This document shows positions 14,314 through 21,699 of a stretch of DNA of 22,589 nucleotides, in pieces (the first letter of the stretch is position 1; each line of letters begins with the position of its first letter). Made by a program: the position numbers and the translations under genes. The DNA lies in NCBI RefSeq assembly GCF_047638075.1, contig NZ_JBLJBV010000050.1, forward strand, positions 1-22,589, given 5' to 3'. Below the pieces are notes generated by a model. It saw only the letters and a program-made list of their open reading frames with translations, did no database searches and was not told the origin of the DNA. The DNA comes from UBA6197 sp047638075. GTDB lineage: Bacteria > Pseudomonadota > Alphaproteobacteria > Rhodobacterales > Rhodobacteraceae.

Positions 14314-15294
14314 TCAAACGGTGCTTGGCACGCCGTTGCGCGCCATGAATTCATCCAGTTCGGCGGCCGTTGGCATCGCCGGCGCGCAACCCACCCGCGA
14401 CACCACGATCGCCGCCGAGGCCGAGCCGCGCAAGATCGCCTGTTCCAGGTCATGCCCCGCCACAAGCGCCATGATCAGCCCCCCCAGAAAGCTGTCACCC
14501 GCGCCGGTCGGCTTTAACGCCTTTGTCGGGTAAATGCCGGTGCGCAACTCACCGGTGGGGGTAATCGTGATGGCGCCGTTTTCGCCCATCTTGTAGACGA
14601 CAATCTTTGCGCTGCTGGCCGCCAGCGCCCGCGCCTTTTCTAGCCCCTTGTCGTAGCTGCCGGCGATAAAGCCAAACTCGACATCGTTGCCCACGATCAC
14701 ATCGCAAAGCGCACTGGCCCGCGAATAAACCTCTGCGGCAACCTCGGCCGAGGGCCAGGAATAGGGGCGGTAATCCACATCAAAGATCAGCGGCAGACCC
14801 GCCTTGCGCGCCAGATCAAAGGCCCGGAACGCGGCGCTGCGCGACGGTTCCGCCGCCAGCACGGTGCCGGTGGTGATCAGCGCCGAATAGGGCGCATAAT
14901 CCACCGCCTCTACATCGGCCAGGGTCATTTCAAAATCGGCAGCGCCATTGCGGTAGATGACCGACTGATGGTCCTCAAGCCGCGTTTCGACAACCGACAG
15001 CGAATTGCGCGCCTCGCCGCCAACCGGGGTTACATGGGTGCGCCCGACGCCGTAGTGATCCAACTGGTTCAGGCAAAACCGCCCGATGGCATCATCCGCA
15101 ACCCGCGTAAGCAACGCCGCCTGCCCGCCCTGCCGGGTGATCGCCACCGCGATATTGGCCGAAGAGCCGCCCAGACAGGCCACAAAACGGGTGCCGTCCT
15201 CGGTTCGGGTGCCCGGCGGATCGGGGTAGAAATCCATTCCCGCGCGGCCGACAACCAAAAAGTTGCCCCCCTTCAGGCGTGCCAGATTTTCCAT
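14314..15294 (-). CDS. iolC: 5-dehydro-2-deoxygluconokinase (PfkB family)
   Basis: This is a 326-aa ribokinase/PfkB-family kinase that phosphorylates 2-deoxy-5-keto-D-gluconate. Visible are the N-terminal VVGRAGMDFYPDPPG typical of IolC, PfkB signature 1 (LGGSSANIAVAITRQGG, about 41-57) and signature 2 (PTGAGDSFLGGLI, with catalytic Asp267). Many proteobacterial IolC proteins are fused to a C-terminal DUF2090 aldolase; this one stops after the kinase, which fits the separate iolJ-type aldolase in the operon. The ATG at 15294 overlaps the iolD TGA by one base (TGATG). The longer open frame to 15417 lies within iolD and is rejected. Confidence 0.94.
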   Translation of the reverse strand: MENLARLKGGNFLVVGRAGMDFYPDPPGTRTEDGTRFVACLGGSSANIAVAITRQGGQAALLTRVADDAIGRFCLNQLDHYGVGRTHVTPVGGEARNSLSVVETRLEDHQSVIYRNGAADFEMTLADVEAVDYAPYSALITTGTVLAAEPSRSAAFRAFDLARKAGLPLIFDVDYRPYSWPSAEVAAEVYSRASALCDVIVGNDVEFGFIAGSYDKGLEKARALAASSAKIVVYKMGENGAITITPTGELRTGIYPTKALKPTGAGDSFLGGLIMALVAGHDLEQAILRGSASAAIVVSRVGCAPAMPTAAELDEFMARNGVPSTV

Positions 15295-17165
15295 CACACA
15301 CCCACCCGTTGATCTGCCCGGCCTGCTTCCCATTCGGCATGGGCGTCGCGCACCTTTTTGCTGTCGGAAACCTCGGGGGTGCCCACCTCCCACCAGGCAT
15401 GGCCACGGGTGGTCCACCCCTCATAGGGGTCCACCTTCATCACGATCACGCAGGTGCGGGGGTTGGCCCTCGCGCGGGTAAACGCCTCGGCCAATTCGGC
15501 GGGGTTAGACACTGTTTCGGTATCTGCCCCCAAGGCGGCGGCATGGGCCGCAAAGTCAACCGTGAACGGCGTGGGGATGGTGGGGCAATCCGCGATCAGG
15601 TTGTTGAAGCTTTCATTGCCGGTGTTGTTTTGCAGCTTGTTGATGACCGCAAAGCCGCCATTATCCAGCACCAGTACGATCAGCTTTTTACCCGTCAGCG
15701 CCGCCGAATAGATGTCCGAGTTCATCAGCAGATAGGACCCATCCCCGACAAACACGATCGTATCGCGGTCGGGTTCATTTTCAGACTGCGCGATGCGGGC
15801 GCCCCAGCCCCCCGCAATTTCATACCCCATGCACGAAAAGCCGAATTCGACATCAACGGTGCCAATACCCAGGGTGCGCCAGTTGGCAACCACCTCGGCG
15901 GGCAAGCCCCCCGCTGCGGTGACGATACGGTCACGCGGGTCGCAAAGCGCATTCACCACGCCGATGGCCTGCGCGTAGGAATTGGGCCGGTTGCCATGGG
16001 CCACATTCGCGGCAACATAGCTGTCCCAATCCGCGCGCTCTTTTTGCGCGGCATCAACCCAGGGCGCGGGGGCGCGGTGGCTACCAAGCGCCTGCCCCAG
16101 CGCCACCAGCCCCAGCTTTGCATCGCCCACAACCGGCAGGGAAAGATGCTTGCCCGCATCATGGCGCGCCGCGTTCAGCGAAACCAGCTTCGCATCTTGG
16201 GCAAACGCCGTCCAGGAACCGGTGGTGAAGTCTTGCAGCCGGGTACCAACGGCCAGGATCACATCCGCCTGCCCCGCAATGGTGTTGGCGCTATCGGACC
16301 CGGTCGTGCCGATCGGCCCGATATTCAGCGGATGATCCGCCAGCAGGTTGGCGCGCCCCGCGATTGTCTCGACAACGGGAATGGCGTGCGCCTTGGCAAA
16401 GGCGGTCAGCTCGGCCGTGGCGCGGGAATACTGAACCCCGCCCCCGGCAATGATCATCGGCCGTTTGGCGGCGCGCAGCGCATCGGCGGCCGCGGCGATC
16501 TCATCCGCGTCAGGGGTCTGTCGGCGGATCCGGTGAACGCGCTTTTCAAACAGCGATTCGGGATAGTCGAACGCCCAGCCCTGCACATCTTGCGGCAGCG
16601 CAATAAAGGCCGGCCCGCAATCGGCCGGGTCCAGCATCGTGGCCAACGCGGCAGGCAGCGACTGGATGATCTGCGCGGGGTGGGTGATGCGGTCCCAATA
16701 GCGCGTCACCGCCTTGAACGCATCGTTCACCCCCACCGTCGGGTTGCCGAAATGCTCCAACTGTTGCAGCACCGGGTCCGGCAGGCGGGTGACAAAGGCA
16801 TCGCCGCACAGCATCAGCACCGGCAACCGGTTGGCATGGGCAAGGGCTGCCGAAGTCAGCAGGTTCGTCGTGCCCGGCCCCGCCGATGCGGTGCAAAACA
16901 TGAAACGCTGGCGCAGGTGGTATTTCGCATAGGCCGCCGCGGCAAAGCCCATGCCCTGTTCGTTCTGGCCCCGGTAAAGCGGGAACGAATCACGCACCGC
17001 ATACAGCGCCTCACCCAGACAGGGCACATTGCCATGCCCGAAAATCCCAAAGCCACCGCCGCAGATTCGCGTCTCAACGCCGTCGATGTTGATATACTGG
17101 GCCATCAGATAGCGGATGATGGCCTGCGCGGTGGTCAGGCGGACCGTTTTCGGTTTGACACTCAT
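15294..17165 (-). CDS. iolD: 3D-(3,5/4)-trihydroxycyclohexane-1,2-dione hydrolase
   Basis: This is a 623-aa thiamine-diphosphate enzyme that opens the ring of trihydroxycyclohexane-dione, the product of IolE, to 5-deoxy-glucuronate. The N-terminal block TTAQAIIRYLMAQYINIDG followed by CGGGFGIFGHGN is characteristic of IolD. The TPP-binding motif is VGDGSYLLMNSDIY (about 470-485). The ATG at 17165 (MSVKPKTVRLT) is preceded by GAGGAAAA; the frame up to 17267 crosses the operator and is rejected. Length matches B. subtilis IolD (637). It is first in the minus-strand iol operon and is driven by a promoter with a perfect TATAAT and an overlapping LacI-type palindrome. Confidence 0.95.
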   Translation of the reverse strand: MSVKPKTVRLTTAQAIIRYLMAQYINIDGVETRICGGGFGIFGHGNVPCLGEALYAVRDSFPLYRGQNEQGMGFAAAAYAKYHLRQRFMFCTASAGPGTTNLLTSAALAHANRLPVLMLCGDAFVTRLPDPVLQQLEHFGNPTVGVNDAFKAVTRYWDRITHPAQIIQSLPAALATMLDPADCGPAFIALPQDVQGWAFDYPESLFEKRVHRIRRQTPDADEIAAAADALRAAKRPMIIAGGGVQYSRATAELTAFAKAHAIPVVETIAGRANLLADHPLNIGPIGTTGSDSANTIAGQADVILAVGTRLQDFTTGSWTAFAQDAKLVSLNAARHDAGKHLSLPVVGDAKLGLVALGQALGSHRAPAPWVDAAQKERADWDSYVAANVAHGNRPNSYAQAIGVVNALCDPRDRIVTAAGGLPAEVVANWRTLGIGTVDVEFGFSCMGYEIAGGWGARIAQSENEPDRDTIVFVGDGSYLLMNSDIYSAALTGKKLIVLVLDNGGFAVINKLQNNTGNESFNNLIADCPTIPTPFTVDFAAHAAALGADTETVSNPAELAEAFTRARANPRTCVIVMKVDPYEGWTTRGHAWWEVGTPEVSDSKKVRDAHAEWEAGRADQRVGV

Positions 17166-17221
17166 CTTTTTTCCTCGGTGCGGTTGGGTGGGTTTTGGCG
17201 AAAGTTCAGCTTGCCCCTTGC

Positions 17222-17250
17222 GTGACATTATAGCCCCGGCTAAACATATT
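17222..17250 (+). promoter_or_regulatory. Candidate promoter for the plus-strand iol operon
   Basis: GTGACA (17222-17227; 5 of 6 to TTGACA) and CATATT (17245-17250; 4 of 6 to TATAAT) are 17 bases apart, upstream of the oxidoreductase gene at 17291. The operator at 17249-17264 covers the end of the -10 and the expected start point. Confidence 0.45.
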
Positions 17251-17254
17251 GCAA
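17227..17254 (-). promoter_or_regulatory. Promoter of the iolDCBJ operon
   Basis: On the minus strand TTGCAA (17254-17249) is followed after 16 bases by a perfect TATAAT (17232-17227), placing the start about 55 bases before the iolD ATG. The -35 is the half-site of the LacI-type operator, so bound repressor would block RNA polymerase. Confidence 0.6.
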
Positions 17255-17264
17255 CCGGTTGCAA
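17249..17264. promoter_or_regulatory. LacI-family operator, copy 1 (iolD / oxidoreductase divergent region)
   Basis: TTGCAACCGGTTGCAA is a perfect 16-bp palindrome with the central CG typical of LacI/GalR operators. The identical sequence is at 21596-21611 next to the local LacI-type gene. It sits between two divergent iol operons and overlaps the -35 of one and the -10/start of the other. Confidence 0.85.
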
Positions 17265-17290
17265 CATCAGAGTCGAAAAGGCGCGAACAC

Positions 17291-18406
17291 ATGACCCAGA
17301 TAGGCATAGGCATCGTCGGCGGCGGATATATGGGCAAGGCGCATGCGGTTGCGATGGCGGCGGTTGGCGCCGTGTTCAACACCGCGCTGCGCCCGCGTCT
17401 GGAAATGGTCTGCGCCTCAAACCCCGCCTCGGCCGAACATTACCGCACCGCCTACGGCTTTGCGCGTGCCACCCATGACTGGCGCGAAATGATTGCCGAC
17501 CCGAAGGTTGAGGCGGTGATCATCGCCTCACCCCAGGATACCCACCGCGCCATTGCCGAGGCAGCCTTTGCCCACGGCAAGCCGGTGTTTTGCGAAAAAC
17601 CGCTGGGCGGCTCGCTCGATGACAGCCGCGCGATGGTTGCGGCCGCCAAGGCAGCAGGCGTCGTCAATATGGTCGGCTTCAACTATGTGCGCACCCCCGC
17701 AACCCAGTTCGTGCGCCAGTTGATAGCCGAGGGCGCCATTGGCGATATAACGTGGTTTCGCGGTGAACATACCGAGGATTTTCTGGCCGACCCGGCCATC
17801 CCCGCGAACTGGCGCACCCGCGATATGGCGGGCGGCACCATGGGCGATCTGGCGCCGCATATGCTCAACTGTGCGCTGGCCCTGCTGGGGCCGATCACCG
17901 AACTTGTCGCCAAGGTTGAAACCGTTCACGCCACCCGCCCCGGCCAAAACGGCCCCGAAAGCGTTGGCAATGATGACCACGCACAGATGATGTGCACCTT
18001 TGCCAATGGGGCGATGGGGCAGATGTATTTCAGCCGCATCGCAACCGGGCGCAAAATGGGCTATGCCTATGAAATCACCGGCACCAAAGGCGCGATCCGC
18101 TTTGACCAGGAAGACCAAAACTCGGTCTGGCTTTATCAGGCGCAGGGCCCCGAGGCCAAACGCGGTTTCACCCGCATCCTGACCGGCCCCGCCCACCCCG
18201 ACTACGCCGCCTTTTGTCAGGGGCCGGGCCACGGCACCGGCTATCAGGACCAGATCATCATTGAGGCGCGCGATTTTCTGACCGCCATTGAAACCGGCCG
18301 GCCGGTCTGGCCAACCTTCCGCGATGGGTTGGAGGTCAGCCTCGTGGTGGCCGCCGCCCTTGCCTCTGCCCACGACAAACGCTGGCACACCGTCACTTCA
18401 GCCTGA
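17291..18406 (+). CDS. Gfo/Idh/MocA-family oxidoreductase (inositol-type dehydrogenase, first copy)
   Basis: This is a 371-aa NAD(P)-dependent dehydrogenase. The Rossmann motif GIVGGGYMGKAH (8-18), EKP motif FCEKPLGG with catalytic Lys103, and the DxxxH pair (Asp186, His190 in GDLAPHML) place it in Gfo/Idh/MocA. The substrate could be myo-, scyllo- or chiro-inositol, or a related cyclic or anhydro sugar; the block HTEDFLADP then NWRTRDMAGG recalls the larger polyol and levoglucosan dehydrogenase-like branch rather than classic short IolG. The ATG at 17291 starts the Rossmann fold directly (MTQIGIG), with a weak AAAAGG ribosome-binding site; the frame to 17249 begins inside the operator. It is first in an operon with iolE and a second oxidoreductase, with 13-base gaps. 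Confidence 0.88.
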   Translation: MTQIGIGIVGGGYMGKAHAVAMAAVGAVFNTALRPRLEMVCASNPASAEHYRTAYGFARATHDWREMIADPKVEAVIIASPQDTHRAIAEAAFAHGKPVFCEKPLGGSLDDSRAMVAAAKAAGVVNMVGFNYVRTPATQFVRQLIAEGAIGDITWFRGEHTEDFLADPAIPANWRTRDMAGGTMGDLAPHMLNCALALLGPITELVAKVETVHATRPGQNGPESVGNDDHAQMMCTFANGAMGQMYFSRIATGRKMGYAYEITGTKGAIRFDQEDQNSVWLYQAQGPEAKRGFTRILTGPAHPDYAAFCQGPGHGTGYQDQIIIEARDFLTAIETGRPVWPTFRDGLEVSLVVAAALASAHDKRWHTVTSA

Positions 18407-18419
18407 AAGGTATACCACC

Positions 18420-19313
18420 ATGACCATCCGCATCGGTAATGCCCCCTGTTCCTGGGGCGTCGAATTCGCCAACGATCCGCGCAATCCGCCCTGGCAGCAG
18501 GTGCTGAAACAATGCACCGAGGCCGGTTACAAAGGGATCGAGCTGGGCCCCATCGGTTTCATGCCCGAAGACCCCGCCGTGCTGGGTCAGGCGCTGGCCG
18601 ACCATGACCTGACACTGATCGGCGGCGTCGTGTTTCGCGCCTTTCACGACCCGGCAACATGGGATGAGGTGATGGACGCGGCGACGCGCACCTGCAAGGC
18701 GCTGGTGGCACACGGCGCGCAACATCTGGTGTTGATTGATTCGATCTCGCCGCGCCGGGCGCCCACCGCCGGGCGCGCGGACAAGGCCGAACAAATGGAC
18801 CCCGCCGAATGGGGCGCCTTCCGCGACCGTCTGAAAACCGTGGCAAAGATGGGCAGCGAGGAATACGGCCTGACCGTCGGCATCCACGCCCACGCCGCCG
18901 GCTTCATGGATTTTGAACCCGAGCTGGAACGGCTCTTGGACGAGGTTGACGAAAGCATCCTGAAAATCTGCTTTGATACCGGGCATCATTCCTACGCGGG
19001 GTTTGACCCGGTGGCGTTCATGCGCCGCCATATCCAGCGCATCAGCTATGTGCACTTCAAGGACATCGACCCCGTGGTAAAGGCCCGCGTCATCGACAAC
19101 GGCACCGGGTTCTATGACGCTTGCGGCCAGGGCATCTTTTGCAATCTGGGCAAGGGCGACGTTGATTTTCCGGCCGTCCGGCAGGTGCTTTTGGATGCGG
19201 GCTTTCAGGGCTGGTGCACGGTCGAGCAGGACTGTGACCCCACGCTTGACGTGAACCCGTTGGATGATGCGCGCGCAAACCGTCAATACCTTGAATCCAT
19301 TGGCTTCAACTGA
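18420..19313 (+). CDS. iolE: Myo-inosose-2 dehydratase
   Basis: This 297-aa xylose-isomerase-like TIM-barrel protein has the same length as B. subtilis IolE. It dehydrates 2-keto-myo-inositol to the trihydroxycyclohexane-dione used by IolD. The N-terminus RIGNAPCSWGVEF is typical of IolE. Metal and active-site blocks are GIHAHAAGFMDF (155-165), CFDTGHHSYAGFDP (184-197), YVHFKDID (210-217), GKGDVDFPAV and CTVEQDCDP (Glu269). The ATG at 18420 follows AAAGG and leaves 13 bases after the upstream oxidoreductase. The longer frame from 18288 lies inside that gene and is rejected. An IolI-like isomerase role is less likely given length and operon position. Confidence 0.92.
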   Translation: MTIRIGNAPCSWGVEFANDPRNPPWQQVLKQCTEAGYKGIELGPIGFMPEDPAVLGQALADHDLTLIGGVVFRAFHDPATWDEVMDAATRTCKALVAHGAQHLVLIDSISPRRAPTAGRADKAEQMDPAEWGAFRDRLKTVAKMGSEEYGLTVGIHAHAAGFMDFEPELERLLDEVDESILKICFDTGHHSYAGFDPVAFMRRHIQRISYVHFKDIDPVVKARVIDNGTGFYDACGQGIFCNLGKGDVDFPAVRQVLLDAGFQGWCTVEQDCDPTLDVNPLDDARANRQYLESIGFN

Positions 19314-19326
19314 AAGGAATCGGCAT

Positions 19327-20484
19327 ATGACCAAATTGAATTGGGGCATGATCGGTGGCGGCGAAGGCAGCCAGATCGGCCCGGCGCACCGCTTGGGGTC
19401 AGGGCTGGACGGCCTGTTCTCCTTTGTCGCCGGCGCGCTTGACCACCGCCCCGAGGCCGGGCGCGACTATGGCCAGCGGCTGGGGCTGGCGGCAGACCGG
19501 TCTTATGGCGACTGGCGCGAAATGCTGGCGGGCGAAAAGGCGCGCGACGACCGGGTGGATCTGGTCACCGTCGCCACCCCGAACGCGACACATTTTGAGA
19601 TTACCAAAGCCTATCTGGAGGCCGGTTTTCACGTTCTTTGCGAAAAGCCGATGACCATGACCGTCGACGAAGGCGAAGAAATCGTGAAAATCGCGCAGGC
19701 CACCGGCCGGATTTGCGCGGTCAACTACGGCTATAGCGGCTATTCGCTGGTCCGGCACATGCGTGCGATGGTGGCGCGCGGCGATCTGGGACAGATCCGT
19801 CTGATCAAGGCCGAATTTTCCCACGGTCACCACGCCGACGCCGCCGACGCCGACAACCCGCGCGTTCGCTGGCGCTATGACCCGGCGCAGGCCGGTGTCT
19901 CGGCGCAGTTTGCCGATTGCGGCATCCATGCGCTGCACATGGCCGGTTTTGTCGCCAACCAGACGGTGACAAAGCTGTCGGCTGACACGGTGTCGTGCAT
20001 CCCCTCGCGCGTGTTGGAAGACGACGCGATGGTGAATTTCCGCATGTCGGGGGGCACCGTCGGGCGGCTTTGGACCTCATCGGTGGCGATCGGGCGCCAG
20101 CACGGGCTGACCTTGCAGGTGTTTGGCGAAAAGGGTGGTCTGCGCTGGTCACAAGAACAGCCCAACCAACTGTTCTGGATGCCACTTGGCCAACGGTTGC
20201 AGGTGATTGAACGCGGCGAAGCCGGTCTTAGCCCCGAGGCCGACCGCAGCAGCCGCGTTACCATCGGCCATGCCGAGGGCATGCCGCTGGCCTTTGCCAA
20301 TATCTACACCGACCTGTCCGAGGCGATCCTTGCGCGAAAACAGGGCCGCGACATGGATCCGGCCGCCGATCTTTACCCCCGCGCCGAAGACGGGCTGTGG
20401 TCAATGGCGGCGGTGCAGGCTGTGGCCGAAAGCGGCAAGGCTGACGGCAAATGGGTCGATGCGCGCCCGCCGATGTTTCGCTAA
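19327..20484 (+). CDS. Gfo/Idh/MocA-family oxidoreductase (second copy)
   Basis: This is a 385-aa dehydrogenase only distantly like the one at 17291. The Rossmann motif is GMIGGGEGSQIGPAHR (7-22), the EKP motif is LCEKPMTMTVDE with Lys107, and the DxxxH pair is Asp197/His201 (ADCGIHALH). A His/Asp-rich segment, FSHGHHADAADADNP (164-178), stands out. A good ribosome-binding site (AAAGGAA) precedes the ATG at 19327, 13 bases after iolE. It probably oxidises a second inositol stereoisomer, or interconverts keto-inositols with the other dehydrogenase. The exact substrate is not readable from sequence. Its stop is 5 bases from the stop of the convergent LacI gene. Confidence 0.88.
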   Translation: MTKLNWGMIGGGEGSQIGPAHRLGSGLDGLFSFVAGALDHRPEAGRDYGQRLGLAADRSYGDWREMLAGEKARDDRVDLVTVATPNATHFEITKAYLEAGFHVLCEKPMTMTVDEGEEIVKIAQATGRICAVNYGYSGYSLVRHMRAMVARGDLGQIRLIKAEFSHGHHADAADADNPRVRWRYDPAQAGVSAQFADCGIHALHMAGFVANQTVTKLSADTVSCIPSRVLEDDAMVNFRMSGGTVGRLWTSSVAIGRQHGLTLQVFGEKGGLRWSQEQPNQLFWMPLGQRLQVIERGEAGLSPEADRSSRVTIGHAEGMPLAFANIYTDLSEAILARKQGRDMDPAADLYPRAEDGLWSMAAVQAVAESGKADGKWVDARPPMFR

Positions 20485-20489
20485 GACAA

Positions 20490-21491
20490 TCAGAGGGCGG
20501 GGCGCAGCGTGCCCCGCTCAATGATCCGGCAGGGGAAGATCCGCACCTCGGGGTCACGGTCGGGCTGCGCCATCGTGGCCACGACCAACTCGATCGAGGC
20601 GTTGATGATGTCCTGGATCGGTTGGTGAATCGTGGTCAGGTTGATATTGGCCCAGCCCGCCATCTCCATATCGTTCAACCCCAGGATCCCCACATCGCCC
20701 GGCACCAACAGGCCCGCATCGCGCACGGCACTAAGTGCGCCGATCGACAGCACATCATCGCCGCAGAAATAGGCCTCTGCCGGGGGGCCCTCTGCCAACA
20801 GGCGCTGCATTTCGGCGCGACCCGCCTCAAAGGCATAGCCCGCGGCAAAGCTGCTGGTGACGGCAATGTGCGGGTGCTGCGCCAGTTCCGCCAAAAACCC
20901 CGCCTGCCGGTCCTGGGTCGAGGTCGCCGTTGCCGGACCGCCCAAAAAGGCCACGCGGGCATAGCCCCGCGCCAACAGGCTGCGCGCAGCCATCCGGCCA
21001 CAGTCGACATTGTCGATACCGACCGTATGCACATCTGCCACCGCCATGCGCCGCCCGAAAGAATGAACCACCGGCATCCCGGCATTCTTGAATGCCTTGG
21101 CAAAACTGGGCCGCAGCGTCGACGACGCCACAATCACCCCGTCAACCGAATACTGCCGCAGCATCCTGACCGAGGCTTCGGGGTCGTTGCTATCGGTCAG
21201 ATTGACCAGCAGCGGGCGCAGTTCACGGTTTTGCAAACCACGGGTAAACAGGTCAAAAACCTCTAGAAAAACCGGGTTGTGAAAGTTGTTCGACACCAGC
21301 CCGATCAGCTTGGTCCGCCCGGTGCTAAGGGCAGAGGCAAGCGCACTGGGGGTATAGCCCAGCTCGTTTGCGGCCGTTTCCACCTTTTGGCGCGTCATCG
21401 GTGAAACCGACGCCCCCTTGGTAAAGGTGCGCGACACGGCTGAACGTGAAACACCCGCACGCAACGCGACATCTTTCAGGGTGACGGCCAT
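20490..21491 (-). CDS. LacI-family transcriptional repressor of the iol locus
   Basis: This is a 333-aa LacI/GalR regulator. The N-terminal helix-turn-helix VTLKDVALRAGVSRSAVSRT (3-22) and hinge helix (PSALASALSTGRTKLIGLV, about 48-66) precede a periplasmic-binding-protein-like effector domain with DGVIVASS, SFGRRMAVADVHTVGIDN and YFCGDDVLSIGAL. The ATG at 21491 (MAVTLKDVA) is chosen as the usual LacI start; the longer frame to 21611 would begin with a TTG inside the operator. The ribosome-binding site is poor, fitting low repressor levels. The identical palindromes at 17249 and 21596 are its likely operators; an inositol intermediate is the likely inducer (inference). The name iolR is used for non-homologous regulators elsewhere, so no symbol is given. 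Confidence 0.92.
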   Translation of the reverse strand: MAVTLKDVALRAGVSRSAVSRTFTKGASVSPMTRQKVETAANELGYTPSALASALSTGRTKLIGLVSNNFHNPVFLEVFDLFTRGLQNRELRPLLVNLTDSNDPEASVRMLRQYSVDGVIVASSTLRPSFAKAFKNAGMPVVHSFGRRMAVADVHTVGIDNVDCGRMAARSLLARGYARVAFLGGPATATSTQDRQAGFLAELAQHPHIAVTSSFAAGYAFEAGRAEMQRLLAEGPPAEAYFCGDDVLSIGALSAVRDAGLLVPGDVGILGLNDMEMAGWANINLTTIHQPIQDIINASIELVVATMAQPDRDPEVRIFPCRIIERGTLRPAL

Positions 21492-21580
21492 TATCGGTCT
21501 ACCATACTGTTGCATCACCCGGCAGGCAGCCTTGGCCGCCATTTCCGCGCGATCTCTACGCCAAGCCATATGAGTGTGCA

Positions 21581-21586
21581 ATAATA
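21581..21586 (-). promoter_or_regulatory. Possible -10 of the LacI-family gene
   Basis: TATTAT on the minus strand (21586-21581) lies just downstream of the operator and 90 bases before the repressor ATG. No well-spaced -35 is evident (TTGCAA is 19 bases upstream). If used, the operator overlaps this promoter and the gene would be autoregulated. Confidence 0.3.
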
Positions 21587-21595
21587 CGAACCTCT

Positions 21596-21611
21596 TTGCA
21601 ACCGGTTGCAA
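21596..21611. promoter_or_regulatory. LacI-family operator, copy 2 (repressor / transporter divergent region)
   Basis: TTGCAACCGGTTGCAA is identical over 16 bp to the site at 17249-17264. It lies between the repressor gene and the transporter binding-protein gene, so the repressor probably also controls substrate uptake and possibly itself. Confidence 0.85.
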
Positions 21612-21634
21612 TGTGCGTCGATCCGTGTTTGAAT
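21606..21634 (+). promoter_or_regulatory. Candidate promoter of the sugar ABC transporter operon
   Basis: TTGCAA (21606-21611) and TTGAAT (21629-21634) are 17 bases apart, each 4 of 6 to consensus. The -35 is the right half of the operator, the same geometry as at iolD, which supports direct repression. Confidence 0.45.
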
Positions 21635-21699
21635 TCTCGCGCAGGGCGGAGGCGACTCAGGAATCGCACCCGCCCCGACGAAACCATAGGGAGGTAACA

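Noticed and set aside
15279..17225. A 648-codon open frame on the plus strand opposite iolD
   Set aside because: It is antisense to the well-supported iolD, rich in Arg/Gly/His with no recognisable domain; a typical shadow frame in GC-rich DNA.
17528..19349. Long minus-strand open frames (286 and 318 codons) opposite the first oxidoreductase and iolE
   Set aside because: They mirror real genes with family motifs, have no ribosome-binding sites or coherent motifs, and reflect GC-rich codon bias.
21492..21611. N-terminal extension of the LacI regulator to 21611
   Set aside because: It would start at a TTG inside the operator and add 40 residues before the canonical LacI helix-turn-helix start.
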